In this document: positions 56,094 to 64,000 of the stretch, piece by piece
Numbering within the stretch: the first letter of the stretch is position 1
How the letters are laid out: each line of letters begins with the position of its first letter
Source: Diphasiastrum complanatum
Taxonomy: Eukaryota; Streptophyta; Lycopodiopsida; Lycopodiales; Lycopodiaceae
Length of the DNA: 64,000 nucleotides
NCBI GenBank assembly: GCA_029204225.1
Contig: CM055104.1
Location: 51,700,294 to 51,764,293 of the forward strand
Direction of reading: 5' to 3'
Translations under genes and position numbers: made by a program
The notes under the pieces: model-generated
What the model was told of the DNA's origin: nothing
Seen by the model: only the letters and a program-made list of their open reading frames with translations
The model's database searches: none

Positions 56094-57658
56094 GTCACGC
56101 GCTTGCAACTCTCACCCTGCTGATGTCCTGATTGCTCGCGCCCCGCTGATGGCTTTGCCTTGCTCATACACCTAAACCACCGCGATTTGATTGCAATGGC
56201 CTAGTCGCTGCTACTTTTCCTGCCTCTATCGGCCACTTGTTGGCTCCTAATGGTTTTGCCATCGTTGCTCCCAGCGAACAGCCTCCAGAAGATCACATCT
56301 AGTGGCTTCTTCAAGGCATTGCTCTCAGAACCTACCATCACTTCTCTCTAGCGGATCCTCAGTGGAAAGCGATCATCTTCCATTGCAACTCTTCATTGCA
56401 GTTCCATCGCATTTTAGGTTGTTCTCATATCTGCAATGCCTCGTCGTAAAAAGGTAGGTGCCCCTACTTCTTAACCATTTTCCATTTTCAGTATTGCTTC
56501 CACTTCTTCCTCATAGCCAGATGCATATTTCCCTTCTCCTTCTATGCCTATTGCAATCCCCAGCATCAAATCCTATTCTCTCTTCCTTTGACTCCAACTT
56601 CCCTAGTAGATTATGTCATCCTTTGTCGCATTCACTCTTCTTCGTGAAGAACAACTCCAAATGTTTGAATATCTCAACAACCAAAGAGAAAGATTGACTT
56701 CTCATGATTCTCTACTTCTACTTGAGAATCATGAGAAGTCAGTCTTTCTTTGTAAAGAACAACTCCAACTGTCTGAATATCTCAACAACCAAAGAGAAAG
56801 ACTGACTTCTCAATTGCCCCTCAAGAACCTAGAAACTTCCATCGAAGAACTCAAGACTGAAGTTGCAATTATCAACACGCCTTCCCAAGTAGCTAGTTCA
56901 GCTAAACTCCAACAGCTTGAAAATTAGGTGGAGCAGCACCATACGGTTATCCAATCTTGGGCAAATGTACTTAAAGGTAGTACAGTTCCTCCACCTCCAC
57001 CTTCACCTTCATTTATCTCAGCACATTCATCGAGAGCCGTCCGCGAGAGCACAAGGCCCTTAATGTTCGCGTTAGAGGTATTCTAAACTCCCAAAATGTT
57101 GTTGAAGACGCTAAGAAGTTTTTGGCTGGGGACCTTCAACACCATAATATAGGTACGGAAAGCCTAAGAAGGACCCGGATACTCTTGTTATCCACTTCAC
57201 ATCAATATCTCACCGGTGTGAAGTTCTGGGGAGGAGATTTAAATTGCATAATACTAAAAAAATTTGGTCGAAGATTTGACCTTCATCCAAATCCAAGAAC
57301 GCAAGAAAGCAAGACAAGAAGCTATATCTACTGGCAAACAGCTCACCTATAGTGACGACACTATCAGATTTGTAGATCGTAAGCCTATAGTTAATAAGAG
57401 TTTCATATCTGAGATCGATTGAGTTGAAATTAGAGTTAGAAAACTGAAGAGATGTCCAGTTGAACCTGTTCATGGTCTGCGTACCATATAATCCTGGTCA
57501 TTAATCTCTTCGTAGTTCGATCTATTAAGTTTTGTTGTTTTGACGGCATCGTTTCATCTGGTTTCCATCTCTTTTGATGTATTGTTCAGTCTTATATGCC
57601 TTCTGGCATAAAAAAGACGTTAAATAAAGCTTCTTCTTCTTCTTCTTCTTCTTCTTCT

Positions 57659-57701
<43 letters not shown>
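56094..57701 (+). mobile_element. ORF1-only LINE, copy 3, CTT/CT tail
   Basis: Follows directly on the tail of copy 2. It has a degenerate ORF1 (56436-57350) with the same WANVLKGS and ALNVRVRG blocks as copy 2. The 3' end is ATGCC-TTCT-GGCAT, aaaaaagacgttaaataaagc and a (TTC)n(TC)n tail (57631-57701). No RT or endonuclease is present. Confidence 0.72.
56436..57350 (+). pseudogene. LINE ORF1 protein, copy 3 (decayed)
   Basis: A likely start is MPRRKKVGAPTS at 56436, soon stopped. The best frame (56613-56927) is a coiled-coil stretch in which EYLNNQRERLTS occurs twice through a 111-bp duplication (56643 and 56754). Further on are WANVLKGST and, in another frame near 57059, LNVRVRGILNSQNVVEDAKK. 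The remainder to 57350 is frame-shifted. Confidence 0.6.
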
Positions 57702-57705
<4 letters not shown>

Positions 57706-60323
57706 ATCTTCAGGCATGAATGCTTGCGACTAATTGTGAGTGTAAGAGAACTAGGATTTGGAAATGCATGCTGGCTTGCGTTAAAGTTCAACATAAAGGG
57801 GAAGAGAGACTGACACTGAAAATAAACATCAAGATTCAGTGAGAGAGAGAAGGGAAAGGTTCAGGGAAGAGAGAATGAAGTGCATAGAGTGGGTGCTGAA
57901 GCGATCTCAACTATATTTGGGCCTAACTCCATTCAAACAAACACTCGAGTACCATACCGCAAATGCTCACTCATGATGGTAATTCACATGCAAGTCTGCT
58001 CCATAGTTCGTGATCCTCTTAGAAGTTCTCCACAAATGATCTCTCTTGCAGAGCTTGGCAAGTTCGCATGGTTATGTAGCCTCTTAGCTTCTTTAATCAG
58101 TTCATGATTCAAATCAAGAGGTTTCATGCTTTTTTTCAAAACTTCGAGTCTTGAGCCTTTTCAAAAAAGCATGAGACTCTTTTTGAACTTTTCAACCTGT
58201 TTAACAATTCAATAATTTAAACTGATGTAAATCGACTGGGAACTATTGCCTTGGAATATCAACGCAAGCCCGTTACTATCAAAGGTAGGTAAGTTCTGGT
58301 TTTGTCCTTGTTAAAATGGCACTGACCTAAAACAAGATTCAAGTTATGTTCATTTAGGACATAACAATCTTGTGCCTTGCATGAGTTCAAAATCCACAGA
58401 AATAGTGGATTACCCTAAACACAGTTGTGGCTTTCAAAGGTAGATATGTTCCAGTCAATAAATGAGAACAGTAGTTCTATCATGCTAGAAAATATTTGTA
58501 CCCTTAAAATTTCACCCATATTTGGGTAGCATTACATGGCGTAAAACTCTCCCTCCAGGTTCAAATAAGCTTCTTGTCCAGTAGACATTATAGATGAAAG
58601 GTTGGAGAGATTTGAACCCCAAACACTTCTATTCTTGGGCAACCGCAATTTTCTCCTTCAAATATGATATTGTGATCATTCAACTTCTTGGATTGGAAGA
58701 CTACCACCTCTGGATTATTCAAATTACCCAACAGACCCAGAATATATAAAGTTCTTTAAAAGCACTGAGATAGAATTTACGGGTTTTGCCTGCATTGGCC
58801 AAAAGAACAATATCTTGCAAATAAAGTAAGCCTTTGGCCATAGGATGCATGCACATTGCACTTGACACTTCCCCCACATCATCACTTTTATCAATCGGGT
58901 GCAAAGGTCTGGCTGCTATCCATGTACAATAGACCAAAACTAGTAATTGTGGGGTGCCAATGTCCTTGTAGAAGAGACCCAAATCAATTGATACTAAAGG
59001 TTAGGAGTCTACCTGAACTAGGCTGCCACTCTGGCTCCAGTACTGGGGGCACCAAAGCTCGTCGGGATCCTGCTACTTGGCTACTGAATCTTGCTGTCAA
59101 GATTGGATGATGGGACCGCTATATAGTTTAAGGCTCCCACTTTGGTTCTGGTTCTAGGAATCAAACTACTTTCATCCTGCTTTAGTGACTAGTAAAATTT
59201 GCTGCTAGAATTGTGTAAAAAGAGGGACTGTTTCCTAGGAAACGACCAGCTCTATTTATTCTGCTCAGCTTCTTAAACCTTGAACTTCATTTGGTCACTT
59301 AAGTCAATGAATTCAAATGATCAATTGATTCCAAAATCCACCCTGTTCTCTGCAGGAATCAATCAAAAGTACCATTCTGTTGTAATAAGTAATCAGCAAA
59401 AAGACCATCACAAAAATTCTGCTAGTATAGACATAAGCAATAACAAAAACAACTTATAAACGCAAATGAACTAGACCATTCTAAAGCTGTTCCAGCTGCT
59501 GACTTCATGGGGATGTATGGTTATGAGGTCTCCTGACAAGACTTTCATCAAGACTCTGGTTCAGTTCATATTTCGGCTACTGATATGGCCAATACCTTAT
59601 GGACATACTTGCAGCTTACCAGCTGCGGTCGAGGTCAGGGAAAGGTTGGATTGTTGTTCTCAAGGTAGCGTAACATATGGTATCTCGTAAGTAATGATTT
59701 ACAGAAACCTCTACAACAAAACAGAACAAAGTAACTCAATGATAAGAAACAGCTTACTCATCCAGCTCAAGAGTGTCAAATGTGCTATGATCTTATCAAA
59801 CACCTTCCAACAAGTGTCCTGAAGCTCCTCCTTTCTTTATTTTACTTTGAAGAATGAAGTGTACATCCCAGTACATCCATCCCTGATAAAACTCTAACCT
59901 ATGCACTTAGGCAGTAGCAAAGCTGTTTTTTGATTGTTTGTTTCTCATAATCATTATTGGAGCATTGAGCAAGATTTATTGCCAAAACCCTGCTATAGAT
60001 GCCCACAATCAAGACTCCTATAGAGCCATCACAAGTTGAACCATTATAAATTACAGCTGATGATAACATCTCCAACATATCTAATGGCCCTGTGATTCTA
60101 AACTAAATTTATTGCAGTTTTTCACTTATAAGAATGTTTTTAATGTGAAAGTGTTCAGCATTCATAGGCACTAAGCAAAAGGAGTGACCTCCTAGATAGA
60201 CACTTAATGCATCAGCAATGTCCCAAGAGTCCTAATCAACAATAAATAAAACTTAAAGCTGATTGTCTAGGTTGATTGTTGAAACATAGGCAAGTAAAGG
60301 TAAAACTTAGGAGAAATAAGTAC
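57702..60323. other. 5' part of the large PPR intron
   Basis: No gene recognised. A weak duplication of about 110 bp is visible (ggctgccactctggctccag near 59022, ggctcccactttggttctgg near 59131). Minus-strand frame 58719-58982 has no placeable motif. Confidence 0.4.
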
Positions 60324-60516
60324 CTGTTGGCGTTTTCCTGCTTTGATAAACATACAGATGACTGTGTTGTATGTGCAAACATCAGGCTCGCAACCTAATG
60401 CGGGTAGAACATGGAAAATTCTCTCAGCTTCAGTCAACATGTTACTTTTCGAGTACCCATGGATAAGAACATTGTAAACTGGTATCGTCGGCTTGCAGTT
60501 GGAATTAAGCATAGCC
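60324..60516 (-). CDS. PPR gene, penultimate exon (193 bp)
   Basis: Acceptor ACCTAAG|GGCTATG at 60517/60516 behind a pyrimidine-rich stretch; donor CCAACAG|GTACTT at 60324/60323. The exon supplies the end of one PPR, one full 35-residue repeat (IPVYNVLIHGYSKSNMLTEA... GCEPD) and the first 19 residues of the next (VCTYNTVICMFIKAGKRQQ). Its first base completes an AGG codon left open by the upstream exon, making a repeat of exactly 35 residues. Confidence 0.88.
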
Positions 60517-61069
60517 CTTAGGTATCATAAAAGCAGAAGTGTGTTAAAGGATAATCTGGTCAATTGCTTGAAAAAAAGAAGCTTCAAAAAACAGTTGCTC
60601 TATGTCAATATTGAGACTTGAATGAAACTAGCAAACTTTGTCTGTGCTTGTTTAACCAGAACTTTCCATCTAGCATTAAATATGAAAAGGTACACTCATC
60701 ACCAATACATTCTTAGGCATAGTAGCAACCAAACTCATTAGGTTGAGGAACCAAACTCATTTGAAACCTGTTGCATTTCAAAAAATTAACATTGTGCAAG
60801 GTCCTATGCTCCCTAATGTGATATTTTTTTATTATATAAGAATTAATGAGTTATTCTTACAAAATACCAGAAATATTCAACTTTCTGCAAGCCCTAAAAT
60901 TGAAAAAATTTACAAACGTTTGGTTGCTACAACATTTATGTTTTTTCTGTCATTCACTACTTATGGTGAAGACGCACGCAATCAGCTGGTGACTCCTTGA
61001 AGGAGACCGGCCCATCAACAGTAGTCTCTCCAAAAAATGAGATTGTCCAGATGCAAGAAAAGATTGCCA
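60517..61069. other. Intron sequence of the PPR gene
   Basis: Short frames only (60743-61000 plus strand); nothing recognised. Confidence 0.4.
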
Positions 61070-62020
61070 CATGCTGTGCACAGCTAGAGACACTCCATGC
61101 GCAATAGTCATTCTAGTTCGTCCAACAATTTACAGGATGATGAAGAAACACAATCTTTGGATACGAATACACTTCCCCAATTACCTGACGACATGGAAGT
61201 TGTTCATCATTTGCTGTCTGGCTCACACAAAAAAGAAGTTGGAAGTCAAACATCCTGAGGCTTATAACAGCCAACGCAATCGCAAGCTTGTTCAGCAATG
61301 ATTCTTCAAGATGCGCTTAGACAATGGATTTATTTGACAGTAAGAAGATTGTCGTGCGGTCTCATTATTGGGAGACACTGCCCTTTTGTGGTAATAGCAT
61401 CATATAATATATAAGAGAAGGTGACGATGTTACGACTTGGGAGCATCTTGAGAAATTATTTTTAAACAAATTGGTTCCTAGTAATGCCGGCTTTGCTCAT
61501 ATTCGGCTTTGTCAATTGGAGCCAATTGGGCCTTTAGAGTTACATATTTCTCAATTTACTTCGCTTATTTTGGAAATTGATGATATGTCCCCAACCAAAC
61601 AATACATGCTTTTGTCTTTGGTCTTCAACCTCAACTCTGTATAGACATGCTTAAGGATGACCCTACTACTTTACAAGCGACTATTCAGCATTCGGAGCGC
61701 ATGATATTATGTCCACTACTGCACACTCCACGAAGCAAAAAATTTGTTGGATCCTCCTCGAACAATTCAATTCCGATACTAGGTGTCAATCTGGTTATTG
61801 AACTTTTTCAAATTCTAATAATCAATCGTCTACAGATTTTCAAAAGTCATCCCAAGCCCCTTATTCTGATCAGAATAAGAACTTGTATGCTCAAACTCAA
61901 GCAACTCAAGCCATGCACACTAGTTGTTTGTTGTGCAAATAAGATCATTCTTAACAGCTTGAGATACTTGGACCAAAGATGTAAAAAAACCATCACAGCC
62001 ATGCATTAGTACTTCACTGG
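61070..62020 (+). pseudogene. Retrotransposon gag-like fragment
   Basis: Around 61430 the sequence reads, across frame breaks, like a gag capsid domain: TWEHLEKLFLNKLVPSNAGF, then HIRLCQLEPIGPLELHISQF. It continues with a FGLQPQLCIDMLKDDPTTLQ-type segment near 61630. No zinc knuckle is certain. It is antisense to the PPR gene in its 2.7-kb intron. Confidence 0.4.
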
Positions 62021-62282
62021 ACGAAGACCCTTGTGAATACATGCATTACTACCATCCTTGTATTCATGATTATGGCTTGGCCACAAGGAGAGATGGCTCG
62101 CTCTACCTCAGCATGATAGAACAACTCTACTCTGAGAAGAAGATATTTCTTCCACTCATTTGCTACTATTTCACTGCTCCTTTCTCTCATCCTGAAGTGA
62201 TAGTAGAAGGGACAGACCACTGAAAGCTGACGAAATTAAAGCCTTGATCAAGAGGACTGTAATTTCTTTTTGCATGCAGCAG

Positions 62283-62666
62283 CTAGCAACTCCAGGTATT
62301 CCTATTGGTTTGTCTGTCATATACAAGTCGGACATGTGAAAAAGGACCTTGCATCACACACACTCCAGTTATGAAGTTCAGAATAAAGTTAAAATCTTTC
62401 TCTCGCAAGGAGATACCCTTCCCATGCAATGTATCTAGACCCATTTCAGAGTAGCTTATAAGCTGCACACATTGTTGATAAATTTGGTTAGTCTTGGTAA
62501 AGTGTGTCGTTTCTAGAGAATATTGACCTCTTGGAAGAATTGTCGTAGATCTTGATACATTCATATGCTTAACAAAACCCTCTGAAGTAGCAGCCATAGT
62601 AATATTTGGCCCTGAAAGGTGATGTAACATGTTGGGAGCTTGTAGCGAAAAAAATTCAAGAGTCAT
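62283..62666 (-). pseudogene. Possible copia integrase N-terminal fragment
   Basis: The frame includes EGFVKHMNVSRSTTILPRGQ, which resembles the region around the integrase zinc site of copia elements ('G-V-K-G-M-N ... C-x2-C'). The Cys residues are lost. A later LDTLHGKGISLREKDFNFIL stretch loosely fits the start of the integrase core. The match is from pattern memory and weak. Confidence 0.35.
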
Positions 62667-63242
62667 ATTGTTTTGAATTTTTCAAGCATCTGAGTTACAT
62701 GAACATAGAATCGTGATTTGAGAGAATAGGCATTAGCATATCATGAAAAAACAATATGACTTCAAGAAAAAACATCAACTCACCACTCAATCATGATAAT
62801 AGTATATATGCTATGAAATGTGCCTGCTTAGAGACATGGGTTTGCTTAAACAATGTGGACGTGCAGTAAGAGCAGACCAGCAGGAAACCACTTCAACAGT
62901 TCAAATCTTACAAAGGAGGTGAACTACAAGCTCAATAATCACTACTTTCCATGGGTCTGAAAATATCGAAGTGGCTCTAAAATTTGCTGAATAAGGAAGG
63001 TAGTCAATATAGTATAAAGCACTGTGCTAACAATCAAACCAATGATTTTATTGGCTCCAAACCTTGTCCTTAGATAAAATCACCTTGGGGAACACTCTAT
63101 CCAACCCAAATAAAGGATGAGATCGGTAGTGGTAGTACTTACCTAAAGGTTACATATATATGAAACAACAAATAATAGATAGAAATCTAATCAGTGCTGA
63201 ATTTTATTAAGTTCCTTGAAAATTGAATCTGTTGAGCATTAC
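62667..63242. other. Intron sequence of the PPR gene
   Basis: AT-rich; no coding or repeat feature recognised. It starts with the donor GTAATG at 63242. Confidence 0.5.
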
Positions 63243-63435
63243 CTGAGAACTCTTTCAGCTTCAACAAGTAGACCAGCAGCACAATAGCTGGAAATCGCCA
63301 CTTTATAAGCAACTTCATCAGGATTAAGACCTTCTTCCCTCATCTCTTGCAGAACTTTCTCCACTAACTGAGGCTTCTTCACTTTATCATAGGCACTCAT
63401 GAGTGATGTGTAAGTCAACAAATTGCAGCTAAACC
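63243..63435 (-). CDS. PPR gene, exon (193 bp), P-class repeats
   Basis: PPR proteins bind organellar RNA in plastids or mitochondria; each 35-residue helical pair contacts about one base. The acceptor is TTTTGCAG|GGTTTAG at 63436/63435, and the donor CTCAG|GTAATG at 63243/63242. The exon holds one full repeat (LLTYTSLMSAYDKVKKPQLV... EGLNPD) and most of the next (EVAYKVAISSYCAAGLLVEA). The last two bases combine with the next exon to encode Arg. The repeats are all 35 residues with no E or DYW tail before the stop, so the P class is likely. The 5' exons lie beyond the window end. It is the only gene here with clean frame and splice sites. Confidence 0.88.
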
Positions 63436-64000
63436 CTGCAAAATACAAGTGTGCAGAGTTTACGTAACACAATCATCCTACATAAACAGAAGAAACTTGT
63501 GAACAGTATAAAGAAAATCCAGTTGGCCAAATAAGTTCGTTGAACCATAAGAAAAGATCCTCAAAATTAACATCACAGTTGATTGAAGCTCTTTGAGCTT
63601 CTATGCTCTACAAAACAAAGATACGAACCATAAAAGTTATAATTCCAGGTGTGCTTCATATACCACTATCATCTAGTCTTTACATTATAATATTTTTCTC
63701 TCCATATGGTATCCCTATTTGCTTTTGACGACAAGAAAAATCAACAAAATATTCCACTGGAGACACATCAGAAGCCAAAACCAAATTCCTCAGTGACCCC
63801 ACATACATAAAGGTCACATTACGCTTTCAAAGTAGATACTCCATGGTTCCATGGTGTTCAGAACAAGCTCGTACGGAACATCCATATGCAACCTTTGCTT
63901 TTGTATTATTTCACAATAAAATTTATTTATTTATTTATCATTTCATTTTTTTTGGTAAGGAACGAATACATAGGGAAGTAAGCATACCTCCTAAGCATAC
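63436..64000. other. Upstream PPR intron sequence to window end
   Basis: No further PPR exon is visible in the last 565 bp; this is most likely intron. Confidence 0.5.

Noticed and set aside
58719-58982. 87-codon minus-strand frame in the PPR intron
   Set aside because: Briefly looked like an RT or exon, but lacks any RT motif, PPR spacing or splice sites in phase.

Overview
The window is nuclear DNA of a land plant with a large, repeat-rich genome. The evidence is an intron-split P-class pentatricopeptide (PPR) gene, Ty1-copia and Ty3-gypsy elements primed by initiator-tRNA-Met-type sites, LINE copies ending in pyrimidine microsatellites, and very long pure dinucleotide arrays. A 15-kb intron fits a gymnosperm, fern or lycophyte better than a compact angiosperm genome, but the species cannot be named from sequence alone. 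I see no bacterial, organellar or CRISPR features.

Layout. 1-6.5 kb holds a copia reverse-transcriptase (RT) relic, a CT array and a decayed transposase-like gene. 6.5-9 kb holds a deleted copia element joined to the gag start of another copia family. 9.4-13.2 kb is a decayed chromovirus-like gypsy element (minus strand). 13.9-19.1 kb is a copia integrase scrap fused to a second gypsy family (minus). 19.1-21.2 kb is an internally deleted copia with a 957-bp LTR (minus). 25.1-29.4 kb is a copia-type element with gag and protease but no recognisable integrase or RT (plus). 29.4-33.5 kb has an unrecognised coiled-coil multi-ORF region, a repeat-rich LTR-like block and a second copy of the gypsy integrase (minus). 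34.9 kb has an 88-bp tRNA-like retroposon with a perfect 14-bp target duplication. 35.1-40.6 kb is a copia element with both LTRs (minus).

45.1-63.4 kb carries the last three exons of the PPR gene (minus strand). Their splice junctions restore exact 35-residue repeats across a 15-kb intron and a 2.7-kb intron. The large intron contains a 2.9-kb copia element with intact target duplication and three LINE copies lying head to tail. Each LINE ends in a CT, CTTT or CTT/CT tail; two of them carry only ORF1.

The PPR exons are the only plausible functional gene. Every mobile element shows stops, frameshifts or missing catalytic segments. The most unusual features are the LINE trio with ORF1-only members, the unrecognised ORF set at 29.4-31.7 kb, and the dense short-motif clusters in the gypsy LTR-like regions.
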